Source: Actinophytocola algeriensis (GTDB lineage Bacteria > Actinomycetota > Actinomycetes > Mycobacteriales > Pseudonocardiaceae). Taken from it: a stretch of 64,000 nt of DNA. The notes beneath the pieces were generated by a model. It had not been told where the DNA came from, ran no database searches, and saw only the letters and a list, made by a program, of their open reading frames with translations. Below, one piece after another: positions 27,811 through 35,651 of the stretch. Within the stretch, counting starts at the first letter, position 1. Each line of letters opens with the position of its first letter. The DNA lies in the NCBI RefSeq assembly GCF_014203735.1, contig NZ_JACHJQ010000004.1:909591-973590 (forward strand), written 5' to 3'. The translations under genes and the position numbers were made by a program.

Positions 27811-28281
27811 CTAGTGCGCCCGCTCGGCCAGGGCAATGCGCGACAGGTGCGGGTTCTCCTGGTGGGTCGAGGTGAGCCGCACGCGGTTGAGGCGCCAGCC
27901 GTCCGCCGTGCGGACCGCCTCGTTGTCGTAGAAGCCGACCACCAGCCAGCGGTCGGGGCCACCGTCGGCGAGTTCGGCCGGCACCCAGTGCTCGGCGCGG
28001 ACGTGTGCGTGGATAGTCGCGTGGTCGCCATCGATGGCGACGACGTGGCCGGTGATGGCGTGGTGGGTCGCCGTGAAGGGCGCGAAGGAGGCGCGGAGGA
28101 TCTCGACGTAGTCGCGGAGCGACGTGCTCATCGGCGGGATGTCGGCGACCGACGAGAAGTCGAGCGTCAACGGGTCGGTGAAGACCAGGCCGGGCAGCTC
28201 GGTGAACTCCTTGAGGTCCGCGATGTCGGCATACCGGCCGAGCAGTTCGATGAGGTCGGCACGGTCAGCGAGCGTGTTCAC
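27811..28281 (-). CDS. SnoaL-like (NTF2-fold) protein ending at a MITE target site
   Basis: A 156-residue SnoaL-like protein: N-terminal helix ADLIELLGRYADIADLKEFTELPGLVFTDPLTLDF, a central TATHHAITGHVVAIDGDHATIHAHVRAEH sheet and a C-terminal WRLNRVRLTSTHQENPHLSRI strand. His-rich strands line the pocket of this fold. The stop codon TAG lies inside the CTAG that flanks the MITE, so the original C-terminus may have been a few residues different. The gene is preceded by a near-perfect palindrome and followed, across the MITE, by tetR on the same strand. Confidence 0.88.
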   Translation of the reverse strand: MNTLADRADLIELLGRYADIADLKEFTELPGLVFTDPLTLDFSSVADIPPMSTSLRDYVEILRASFAPFTATHHAITGHVVAIDGDHATIHAHVRAEHWVPAELADGGPDRWLVVGFYDNEAVRTADGWRLNRVRLTSTHQENPHLSRIALAERAH

Positions 28282-28300
28282 GGGAAAGCCCCTCTTTTGA

Positions 28301-28335
28301 CGACAACCTGTCGTAAAGATTACGACGGGTTGTCG
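28301..28335. promoter_or_regulatory. Palindromic operator upstream of the SnoaL-like gene
   Basis: Arms CGACAACCTGTCGTAA and TTACGACGGGTTGTCG are 16 bases long with one mismatch and a 3-base spacer, lying 20-54 bp before the start codon. The size and symmetry fit a TetR-type operator. The neighbouring tetR (27021-27632) is the obvious candidate binder. Confidence 0.7.
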
Positions 28336-28370
28336 CCAAAATCAACCGCGTGGCGACGCGGCACGGGTCC

Positions 28371-28991
28371 CTAGGCCGGACTGGCTTCCAGCGCCTGGCG
28401 CAGCGCCGAGGCGAACACCTCCACCGGCTGCGCGCCGGACACCCCGTACTTGCGGTCCAGCACGAAGAACGGGACCCCGGTCGCACCAAGCAACCGCGCC
28501 TCGCGGATGTCAGCTTCCACATCGGACGTGTACCGGTCGCCGGTCAGCACGTCCCGCGCCCCCTCGACGCCGATGTCCTCGCTCAACCGCACGAGCGTGT
28601 CCACGTCGTTGACCGTCTCGCCCTCGACGAGCTGCGCACGCATCAGCCGCTCGTGCATCTCGCCGCCAAGGCCCTGTGCCTTCGCGTGGTGGGTCAGCCG
28701 GTGCGCGTCGAACGTGTTGACCATGACCGCGTGGTCGTAGTCGTAGTGCAGGCCCTCCACCGCGGCCAGCTCCGTCACCCGTTCGGTCATCTCGCGGACG
28801 TCGCCGCCGAACTTCTGCGCCAGCCCCTCGTACACGGGGATCGACGTGCCGCGCGGGAACGTCGGGTCGAGCTGGAAACTGCGCCACTCGACGTCGACCG
28901 CGTGGTCGAAGTCAGCGAGCGCGGACTCCAGCCGCCGCTTCCCGATGTAGCACCACGGACACACGATGTCGGACCAGACCTCGATCTTCAC
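28371..28991 (-). CDS. DsbA-family (FrnE-like) thiol oxidoreductase
   Basis: A 206-residue cytoplasmic oxidoreductase of the FrnE/2-hydroxychromene isomerase-like DsbA group. It starts KIEVWSDIVCPWCYIGKRRLESAL with the CPWC active site, has the helical insertion common to FrnE (ALAQKF-like GLAQKFGGDVREMTERV, LTHHAKAQGLGGEM) and ends with the cis-Pro loop GATGVPFFVLDRKYGVSGAQP. The GTG at 28991 overlaps the stop of a tiny upstream frame as GTGA, indicating translational coupling. The gene is followed at some distance by the SnoaL-like gene on the same strand. Confidence 0.93.
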   Translation of the reverse strand: MKIEVWSDIVCPWCYIGKRRLESALADFDHAVDVEWRSFQLDPTFPRGTSIPVYEGLAQKFGGDVREMTERVTELAAVEGLHYDYDHAVMVNTFDAHRLTHHAKAQGLGGEMHERLMRAQLVEGETVNDVDTLVRLSEDIGVEGARDVLTGDRYTSDVEADIREARLLGATGVPFFVLDRKYGVSGAQPVEVFASALRQALEASPA

Positions 28992-29092
28992 AGCGCGCAG
29001 CTCCCGTCCTCGCACACCGGGACATCGGAGTCCCCGAGCGTCACCAGCGTCACCGGAACGGGCACGTCCTCGACCTCATCCACCTCGTCCAT
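28988..29092 (-). CDS. Possible small acidic protein coupled to the FrnE-like gene
   Basis: A 34-residue frame starting at ATG 29092. It is rich in Asp, Glu and Val (MDEVDEVEDVPVPVTLVTL) and ends in CEDGSCAL with two cysteines. Its TGA stop overlaps the GTG start of the DsbA-like gene. The frame remains open upstream into the helD stop region with protein-like composition, so a longer form with an unusual start is possible. No clear ribosome site precedes the ATG. It could be a real leader peptide or partner, or chance. Confidence 0.45.
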   Translation of the reverse strand: MDEVDEVEDVPVPVTLVTLGDSDVPVCEDGSCAL

Positions 29093-29144
29093 ACCACAGA
29101 CGAACAGCGCCGGACGAGCAGGAATTCCGCCGAGCAGGCCGAAG

Positions 29145-31235
29145 TCAGGGCCACTCGGGATCGCTGGTCAGCACCGTCAGCCGCTGGGTCGCCCGCGTCA
29201 AGGCCACGTACAACGTGCGAGGCCCGGTGGTCGACTCGGTGACCAGCTCCGTCGGCTCGACGAGCACCACCGCGTCGTACTCGAGCCCCTTGGCCTCGAT
29301 ACCGTCCACGACGGAGAGCCGGTCGTCAGCGACCTCGGCCAGCATCGACCGGGCAGAAGCGAGCCGGCCGGCCGACGTGATCACACCGACCGTCCCGTCC
29401 ATCTCGTCGAGCAGCTGGCGGGACGCGAACCGCAGCGCGTCGGCCAGCTCGGTCGGGTCGATCACCCGCACCGACGGCTTGACCCCCGTACTGCGCACGG
29501 CATGCGGCAACTGGTCCGGCGTGGAGACGTCGGTGACCACCTGAGCGGCCAGCTCGAAGATCTCCGCGGAGTTCCGGTAGTTCGTGCGCAGCTGGAAGTG
29601 CCGCCGCTGGGCCCGCGGCCCCACCGCCGACACCCGCGCCTGCTCAGCCTCGGCCGGATCCGGCCACGACGACTGCACCGGGTCGCCGACCACCGTCCAG
29701 CTCGCGTACTTGCCGCGCCGCCCGATCATCCGCCACTGCATGGGCGACAGGTCCTGCGCCTCGTCGACGACGATGTGCGAGTACTCGTCGTAGTGCTCAC
29801 CGCGCCGCGGCGCGGTGGACCAGTTCGGGTTCTCGGCGCGGATCCGCCGCCGGTGCCGTTTCGGCGGCGGCCCGAGCAGCACCCGCAGCTCGTCGAGCAG
29901 CGCCACGTCCGCGACCGTCGGCCCGGCCGACGGGTCGGCCCACGACGCGACGAGCGCGTCCAGCTCGGCAGGCGAGAGGGAACGGCCCGCGGCCCGCCGC
30001 AGCCGGTCCCGGTCGGCGAGCAGCCGCAACGCCTCCTGCTCGGTCAGGATCGGCCACCACACCACCACGAACCGGTGGAAGTCGATGCGCTCACCGAGGT
30101 CGGTGATCAGCTCGTGCCGGTCGAAACCCAGCTCGTAGGAGTCCGCCTTGCGCCACAGCGCCTCCAGCAGCGCCTCCGCCGCGTCCACGCGTGACTGGTT
30201 CGGCGGCCGGTTGAGGCCCTGCACCGCACGCCGCACCTTCGCGAGGTCCTGCGCGTCCAGCTTCAGCACCTCACCCTTGAAGGTGATGCGCAGCTCGGTC
30301 GGCGCGTCGGGCGGTGGTTCCCGCAGCACCCGCTTGAGGATCCTGCGCATCCGCAGCGAGCCCTTGACCCTGGTCACGTCGGCCGAGTCGACGCCTGCCG
30401 CCTGGACCCCGTCGAGCACCTCGCCGAGCGACCGCAGCTCGACCGTGTCCTCGCCCATGGACGGCAGGACGCGCGAGATGTAGGAGGTGAACGCGGGCGA
30501 CGGCCCGATCACCAGCACACCGGCCCCGCCCATGCGGCGCCGGTCGCGGTACAGGAGGTACGCCACCCGGTGCAGCGCCACGGCCGTCTTGCCGGTGCCG
30601 GGCCCGCCGGTGATCTCGGTGACGCCCTTCCACGGCGCGCGGATCGCCTCGTCCTGCTCCCGCTGGATCGTGGCGACGATGTCGCGCATCCGGTCGCCGC
30701 GGGCCCGCGTCAGCGACGCCATCAGCGCACCCTCGCCGACGACGGCCATGCCGTCCGGCCGCTTCTCCGGTGCCAGCAGGTCGTCGTCGATGTCCACAAC
30801 GGACTGGCCGGTGGAGCGGATGACCCGGCGGCGCACCACGTTCATGGGCTGCTCGGCGGTCGCCTGGTAGAAGGCGGCCGCGGCGGGCGCGCGCCAGTCG
30901 GTGACCAGGTTGTCGAAGTTCACATCCCGGATGCCGAGCCTGCCGACGTACATGGTCTCGCCGTCGGTGTCGTCGAGGCGGCCGAACACCAGACCCTCGT
31001 GTTCCGCGTCGAGGGTCCGGAGGATCTGTGTGGCGTGACGCACCATCACGTCGCGCTCGAACAGCATCGCGGCCTGCTCGAAGATGGCCTCGTTGCGGGC
31101 CCCGTGCGCGAGCTGGTCGCCGCGTCGGCGCATGGCTTCCGCCTCGACGCGCATCTCGTCGACGCGCGTGTAGACGACGTCGACGTGGGCCTGTTCGACC
31201 GCGATCTCGGACTGCCTGTCGGAGGTCTGCGACAC
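29145..31235 (-). CDS. HelD-like RNA polymerase-associated helicase-fold ATPase
   Basis: A 696-residue UvrD/Rep-like ATPase of the HelD type. The N-terminal coiled coil (EQAHVDVVYTRVDEMRVEAEAMRRRG) is followed by Walker A GGPGTGKTAVALHRVAYLLY and the Walker B region VVDEAQDLSPMQWRMIG. Motif IV-VI include LRTNYRNSAEIFELA, VVDGIEAKGLEYDAVVLVEP and LYVALTRATQRLTVL. Known HelD proteins eject stalled RNA polymerase and in some actinobacteria give rifamycin tolerance. I saw no rifamycin-associated element upstream. The start ATG at 31235 fits the coiled coil. Confidence 0.92.
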   Translation of the reverse strand: MSQTSDRQSEIAVEQAHVDVVYTRVDEMRVEAEAMRRRGDQLAHGARNEAIFEQAAMLFERDVMVRHATQILRTLDAEHEGLVFGRLDDTDGETMYVGRLGIRDVNFDNLVTDWRAPAAAAFYQATAEQPMNVVRRRVIRSTGQSVVDIDDDLLAPEKRPDGMAVVGEGALMASLTRARGDRMRDIVATIQREQDEAIRAPWKGVTEITGGPGTGKTAVALHRVAYLLYRDRRRMGGAGVLVIGPSPAFTSYISRVLPSMGEDTVELRSLGEVLDGVQAAGVDSADVTRVKGSLRMRRILKRVLREPPPDAPTELRITFKGEVLKLDAQDLAKVRRAVQGLNRPPNQSRVDAAEALLEALWRKADSYELGFDRHELITDLGERIDFHRFVVVWWPILTEQEALRLLADRDRLRRAAGRSLSPAELDALVASWADPSAGPTVADVALLDELRVLLGPPPKRHRRRIRAENPNWSTAPRRGEHYDEYSHIVVDEAQDLSPMQWRMIGRRGKYASWTVVGDPVQSSWPDPAEAEQARVSAVGPRAQRRHFQLRTNYRNSAEIFELAAQVVTDVSTPDQLPHAVRSTGVKPSVRVIDPTELADALRFASRQLLDEMDGTVGVITSAGRLASARSMLAEVADDRLSVVDGIEAKGLEYDAVVLVEPTELVTESTTGPRTLYVALTRATQRLTVLTSDPEWP

Positions 31236-31344
31236 GCACCGCTCCTGTGAGTGCCAGCGTGTTGGGTGGGAAGAGCGAGCCTACGCGAATTGCGCGGACA
31301 AGGTGGTGACCACCTCGATCAAGACCCCCTGCGACCATGTCCAT

Positions 31345-31899
31345 GTGACGAGGATCGTGGCGGGCCGGGCAGGTGGCAGGCGGCTGGCCGTGCCGCAGAA
31401 GGGCACGCGGCCGACCTCCGACCGCGTGCGCGAGGCCCTGTTCAGCGCCGTCGAGTCCGCTGTGGACCTCGACGGCGCGCGGGTGCTCGACCTGTACGCG
31501 GGCAGCGGTGCGCTGGGTCTCGAGGCGCTGTCCCGCGGTGCTGGCGAGGCGGTGTTCGTGGAGTCGTCGGCCGGGGCGCTCGCGGTGCTGCGCAAGAACG
31601 TCACCGCGGTCGGGCTGCCGGGGGTGGTGCGGGCGGGCAAGGTCGCGGCCGTGCTCGCCTCGGGTGCGGACGCACCGTTCGACCTGGTCCTCGCCGACCC
31701 GCCGTACGCGGTCGAGGACCTGAGCGGAGAGCTGGGCCTGCTGGTGTCGGAGGGCTGGGTCGCCGAGGACTCCGTGGTGATCGTCGAGCGGTCGCGCCGG
31801 GCACCGGATGTCGAGTGGCCCGCACCCCTGGAAGCCATGCGGGTCAAGCACTACGGGGAGACGTCGCTGCACTGGGCGCGGTGGGCGGCACGGCCGTGA
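31345..31899 (+). CDS. rsmD: 16S rRNA (guanine966-N2)-methyltransferase
   Basis: A 184-residue SAM-dependent methyltransferase that modifies G966 of 16S rRNA in the small subunit. The start (TRIVAGRAGGRRLAVPQKGTRPTSDRVREALFSAVE), SAM motif (VLDLYAGSGALGLEALSRGA) and catalytic DPPY (LVLADPPYAVEDL) are canonical. I use the GTG at 31345 because homology begins there; an upstream GTG at 31303 would add non-conserved residues. It is followed by coaD as in most actinobacteria. Confidence 0.95.
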   Translation: MTRIVAGRAGGRRLAVPQKGTRPTSDRVREALFSAVESAVDLDGARVLDLYAGSGALGLEALSRGAGEAVFVESSAGALAVLRKNVTAVGLPGVVRAGKVAAVLASGADAPFDLVLADPPYAVEDLSGELGLLVSEGWVAEDSVVIVERSRRAPDVEWPAPLEAMRVKHYGETSLHWARWAARP

Positions 31900-31951
31900 C
31901 CAAGGCCACCGTCGACAGGTCCGTGCAGGTGAGGGCTGATACCTTCCGCGC

Positions 31952-32440
31952 ATGAGGCGTGCCGTCTGCCCCGGTTCCTACGACCCACCCACCAACGGGC
32001 ACCTGGACATCCTGGAGAGAGCGGCGGGGCTCTTCGACGAGGTCGTCGTGGCCGTGCTCATCAACAAGAACAAGAGGGGCCTCTTCACGGTCGAGGAGCG
32101 GATGGACCTGCTCGCCGAGTCCGTGAGCCACCTCGACAACGTGCGGATCGACTCGTGGCACGGGCTGCTCGTCGACTACTGCCGCCAGCACGACATCCAG
32201 GCCATCGTGAAGGGCCTGCGCGCGATCAGCGACTTCGACTACGAGCTGCAGATGGCGCAGATGAACCAGCAGCTGAGTGGCGTGGAAACGCTCTTCATGC
32301 CGACGAAGCCGCTGAACAGCTTCCTCTCCAGCTCCCTGGTCAAGGAAGTGGCTACCTACGGTGGGGACGTCGCTCACCTGCTCCCCACGACGGTTCACCG
32401 CCGATTGGTGGAACGCCTTACTGACGGCGGCGGTAAGTAA
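31952..32440 (+). CDS. coaD: Phosphopantetheine adenylyltransferase
   Basis: Transfers AMP from ATP to 4'-phosphopantetheine, the penultimate step of coenzyme A synthesis. The 162-residue protein has the nucleotidyltransferase T/HxGH motif (GSYDPPTNGHLDILERA), the KNKRGLFTVEERMDLL segment, KGLRAISDFDYELQMAQMN and the C-terminal LSSSLVKEVATYGGDV. Pro in place of the usual Val of PVTNGH is a small deviation. The start ATG is 52 bases after rsmD. A receptor kinase gene begins 13 bases after the stop. Confidence 0.97.
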   Translation: MRRAVCPGSYDPPTNGHLDILERAAGLFDEVVVAVLINKNKRGLFTVEERMDLLAESVSHLDNVRIDSWHGLLVDYCRQHDIQAIVKGLRAISDFDYELQMAQMNQQLSGVETLFMPTKPLNSFLSSSLVKEVATYGGDVAHLLPTTVHRRLVERLTDGGGK

Positions 32441-32453
32441 CTACGCTGGAGCG

Positions 32454-34277
32454 GTGCGTAGTGGGGACGTCATCGCTGACCGGTACCGGCTCGAGGACAC
32501 CGTCGGGGCGGGTGGCATGGGGGTGGTGTGGCGTGCCACCGACCTCGAGCTGCGCAGGGTCGTGGCGGTCAAGCGCACCAGCACCGGCGACGGGGAGCAG
32601 CTCCGCAGAGAGGCCAGGATCGGCGCGGGGCTGCAGCACCCCAACGTGATCTCCGTGTTCGACGTCGTGGCCGAGGACGACGAACGCTGGCTCGTCATGG
32701 AGTACCTGCCCGCGCGGAGCCTGCGGGACATCCTCCGCGCCGACGGCCCCCTGACGCCCGCCGGCGCGGCGCACGTCGGCGTGCAGGTCGCCACGGCGCT
32801 GTCCGCGATGCACGCCAAGGGCATGGTGCACCGGGACATCACCCCGGCCAACATCCTCGTCACCGAGGACGGGACGGCGAAGCTCGCCGACCTCGGCATC
32901 GCTATCTGGTCCGAGGTCACCGTGACCGGCTCCGCGCAGAGTCCCGGCACCCCCGGCTACCTCACGCCGGAGGTGACACGCGGGGGCGCCGCCACACCCG
33001 CGGCCGACATGTACGCGCTCGGCGTCACGCTGTCGGCGGCCGTCGAAGGCGCGGCCGGCAACGGCGCGCTGACCGGGGTGCTGTCGCAGCTGACCGCCGA
33101 GACCCCGTCGCGGCGCCTGTCGGCCGAGGCGGCGGCAGGGCGGCTGCGCAAGGTCGCCCGCGGCACGGCGGTGGCCCGCCGCAAGGCCACCCGCCTGGGA
33201 CTCCTGGCCGCTGGCGTGGTCGTGGTGCTCGTCGCCGGGCTGGTCTTCGTGCCCCGGCTCCTGCCCGGCTCGGAAGGGAGCCAGGGCGACAACGCCGGTG
33301 ACGGCACGGGCGGCACCGTCGCGGCGGAGCCACCCGGCACCCCGGCACCCCGGCGCGAGGTGCCAGGAGCCGGGAACGCGAAGCTGCTGTACGGCCTGAG
33401 CGGCGGGGCCAACCTGGCGCAGGCGAGCGAGCTGGTGGCGGAGACCCCGGTCGGGATGCTCACCACCACGTTCCACCAGACCAGCGACCTGAAGACGCTG
33501 AACACCTGGCGGGAGACCGTGGTGCCGGACGCGTACCGGAAGGGATACGCCCTCCACCTGATCGTCCCGAGCTGGCTCGACGACGACAACCCGGAGATCC
33601 CGCTCGACACCCCGTACGGCAGGGCCTGCGGCCGGGGCGAGCCGTTCACCGACCAGTTCCTCGACGACATGCGCTCGCTCGCGCGGATCTTCGCGGGCCG
33701 GCCCGACGGCCCACCGCTGTACGTCACCGTGTTCCACGAGGTCAACGCGTTCGCGTGCGGCGACGACGGGTACTACGAGAACTCGATCGCGACGCGGGCG
33801 TACTACCGCGCGCTCAAGGACCGGTACCTGGAGATCAGGGAGGTCTTCCACGCCGGGGCGCCGAACGGGCGGGTCGGCATGGGCTGGCAGGGATGGCAGT
33901 CCGACCTCGACGACAACCCCGAACTGGGCGGCGGCCCGTCGATGTTCGACCACTTCGCCGACGTGCTGGCCGTGTCGGACTTCAACTCGGTCCTGTGCAA
34001 GGAGCCGGAGGGCAACGTCGAGGACGTGCGGCTGACCGTCGCCGCGCTCGGCGAGTACGCCCCGGTCATGGTCGGCGCGTACGCCAACAAGGACGTCCCG
34101 CCCGACGTCGTCGACAAGGACGTGCGTGCCCTGCTCACCGACTCCTCGATCGCCGCGCTCGTCGCGGACGGCCTGTTCGCCTGGAACTTCAACCGGGAGA
34201 GCGTGATCATCGAGGCGGGCAGGCCGACCTACGAGTTCGTGATGGACGTCGTGCGCCGGACCGGCAGGGAGCCCTAG
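32454..34277 (+). CDS. Receptor Ser/Thr kinase with glycosidase-like TIM-barrel ectodomain
   Basis: A 607-residue protein. The cytoplasmic kinase domain (1-240) has GAGGMGVVW, Lys40 in VAVKR, HRDITPANIL (Asp128), and LADLGIAIW with DLG in place of DFG. A single helix about 248-268 follows, then a Pro-rich linker and a roughly 270-residue extracellular domain. Successive strand motifs LLYGLSG, VGMLTTTFHQ, YALHLIVPSW, YVTVFHEVNAF (Glu429 at the end of strand 4), GRVGMGWQGWQ, VMVGAYANKD and GLFAWNFNRES read like a clan A glycoside hydrolase barrel. The strand-7 nucleophile Glu is replaced by Ala542 in my reading. Ligand unknown. Confidence 0.88.
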   Translation: MRSGDVIADRYRLEDTVGAGGMGVVWRATDLELRRVVAVKRTSTGDGEQLRREARIGAGLQHPNVISVFDVVAEDDERWLVMEYLPARSLRDILRADGPLTPAGAAHVGVQVATALSAMHAKGMVHRDITPANILVTEDGTAKLADLGIAIWSEVTVTGSAQSPGTPGYLTPEVTRGGAATPAADMYALGVTLSAAVEGAAGNGALTGVLSQLTAETPSRRLSAEAAAGRLRKVARGTAVARRKATRLGLLAAGVVVVLVAGLVFVPRLLPGSEGSQGDNAGDGTGGTVAAEPPGTPAPRREVPGAGNAKLLYGLSGGANLAQASELVAETPVGMLTTTFHQTSDLKTLNTWRETVVPDAYRKGYALHLIVPSWLDDDNPEIPLDTPYGRACGRGEPFTDQFLDDMRSLARIFAGRPDGPPLYVTVFHEVNAFACGDDGYYENSIATRAYYRALKDRYLEIREVFHAGAPNGRVGMGWQGWQSDLDDNPELGGGPSMFDHFADVLAVSDFNSVLCKEPEGNVEDVRLTVAALGEYAPVMVGAYANKDVPPDVVDKDVRALLTDSSIAALVADGLFAWNFNRESVIIEAGRPTYEFVMDVVRRTGREP

Positions 34278-34296
34278 GTTGGCGTCCTGACTCGAC

Positions 34297-34767
34297 TCAG
34301 GGCTGGCGCAGCGGCAGTTTCATGCCGACGTGCGATGCGACGAAGCCCAGGCGTTCGTAGAAGCGGTGGGCGTCCTTCCGGCTCGCGTCCGTGGTCAGCT
34401 GGACCATGGCGGCACCGCGTTCGCGGGCCGTGTCGATCGCCCACTGGACCAGCCTGCCGCCCAGTCCGCCGCCGCGCTGGTCCGGCCGCACCCGCACCGC
34501 TTCGATCAGCGCCCGTGTCGCGCCGAGCCGGGACAGGCCCGGGATGAACGTGAGCTGCAGGGTGCCCACGACCTCGTCGTCCGCCACGGCGACGGCCAGG
34601 TACTGCCGGGGGTCCGCGTCGATCTCCTTGAACGCCTCGGCGTAGGCCGGGTCGCCGGGCCGCTCCCGCTTGGCGCCGAGCGGGTCGTCGGCCAGCATCG
34701 CCACGATCGCGGGCACGTCCTCCGCGACGGCCCGTCTTATCTGCTCGTTCGTCACGAGTTCATTCAA
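34297..34767 (-). CDS. GNAT family N-acetyltransferase
   Basis: A 156-residue acetyltransferase with motif A AVRVRPDQRGGGLGGRLVQWAIDTARERGAAMVQLTTDASRKDAHRFYERLGFVAS in its second half. The first half (IRRAVAEDVPAIVAMLADDPLGAKRE) matches the PA4866/RimI-like GNATs often seen in actinobacteria. Acceptor unknown. It is convergent with the receptor kinase gene, 19 bases apart, and divergent from the secreted RNase gene (about 53 bp). Confidence 0.93.
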   Translation of the reverse strand: MNELVTNEQIRRAVAEDVPAIVAMLADDPLGAKRERPGDPAYAEAFKEIDADPRQYLAVAVADDEVVGTLQLTFIPGLSRLGATRALIEAVRVRPDQRGGGLGGRLVQWAIDTARERGAAMVQLTTDASRKDAHRFYERLGFVASHVGMKLPLRQP

Positions 34768-34820
34768 ACAGCCGACGATCGGCGCTAATCGAGATCACCT
34801 GTCGGAGTTACGGTCGGAAA

Positions 34821-35543
34821 ATGAGCAACGTCACAACCAGATCTGTGAAAACGCTGCTTCCCCTGCTGATCGCCTTCTTCGCCGTCCTCGGCCTGACCAC
34901 GCCGGGCCTCGCCGAGGAGAGAGCCGCGGCGCCGTGTGGTGACACGTCGGGGTTCGACGTGGTGCCGCTGTCGAGCCTGCCGCCGGAGGCCACCGACACC
35001 GCCGAGCTGATCGAACAAGGCGGCCCGTTCCCGTACCCGGAGGACGGCACCGTCTTCCAGAACCGCGAAGGCCTCCTGCCCGACTGCGACACCGGCTACT
35101 ACCACGAGTACACCGTGGAAACCCCGGGCAGCCCGGACCGCGGCGCGCGCCGCATCGTCACCGGTCACGCTGGCGAGCACTTCTACACCGACGACCACTA
35201 CGCGAGCTTCGACCTGATCGACATGGACGGCACCACGCCGCCCCCGGCGTGCGGCGACGCGAACCTCGACGAGGTGGCCGTCGGCAGCCTGCCCGCCGAG
35301 GTCGCGGACACGATCGCGCTGGTGGCGCGGGGCGGCCCGTACCCGTACGCCGAGGACGGCACGGTCTACCAGAACCGGGAAGGCGTCCTCCCGGCCTGCG
35401 CGTCCGGCTACTACCACCTGTACACCGTGCCCACCCCGGGCACGACCGACCGCGGCGACCGGCGGCTGATCACCGGACAGGGCGGCGAGCACTACTACAC
35501 GCCCGACAGGTACGCGTCCTTCGTGGAAGTGATCACGGACTGA
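34821..35543 (+). CDS. Secreted tandem RNase Sa-like protein, second domain catalytically incomplete
   Basis: A 240-residue protein with a signal peptide ending near GLA (residue 31) and two homologous guanyl-specific ribonuclease domains of the RNase Sa type (about 39-136 and 144-239). Domain 1 keeps the catalytic Glu96 (GYYHEYTV), Arg107, Arg111 and His126 (YTDDHYASF). Domain 2 is similar but carries Leu200 in place of Glu (GYYHLYTV) and Arg230 in place of His (YTPDRYASF), keeping Arg211 and Arg215. No barstar-like inhibitor gene lies alongside. It acts on RNA outside the cell. Confidence 0.95.
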   Translation: MSNVTTRSVKTLLPLLIAFFAVLGLTTPGLAEERAAAPCGDTSGFDVVPLSSLPPEATDTAELIEQGGPFPYPEDGTVFQNREGLLPDCDTGYYHEYTVETPGSPDRGARRIVTGHAGEHFYTDDHYASFDLIDMDGTTPPPACGDANLDEVAVGSLPAEVADTIALVARGGPYPYAEDGTVYQNREGVLPACASGYYHLYTVPTPGTTDRGDRRLITGQGGEHYYTPDRYASFVEVITD

Positions 35544-35651
35544 CGCACCGGCTGACACACCCATCTCAGCCGACCTCCACACATCACCCCGGTGCACGCG
35601 GCAGACTAGAAGACCGCAGGGCGTGTGCCGGGGTGCTGGAGGGAGCAAGGC

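Noticed and set aside
29145..31235. Assignment as HelR with a rifamycin-associated element
   Set aside because: No matching inverted element is visible upstream of the start, so only a HelD-like call is made.
31303..31344. Upstream start for rsmD at 31303
   Set aside because: The extra 14 residues have no family similarity, and RsmD homology starts at the GTG at 31345.
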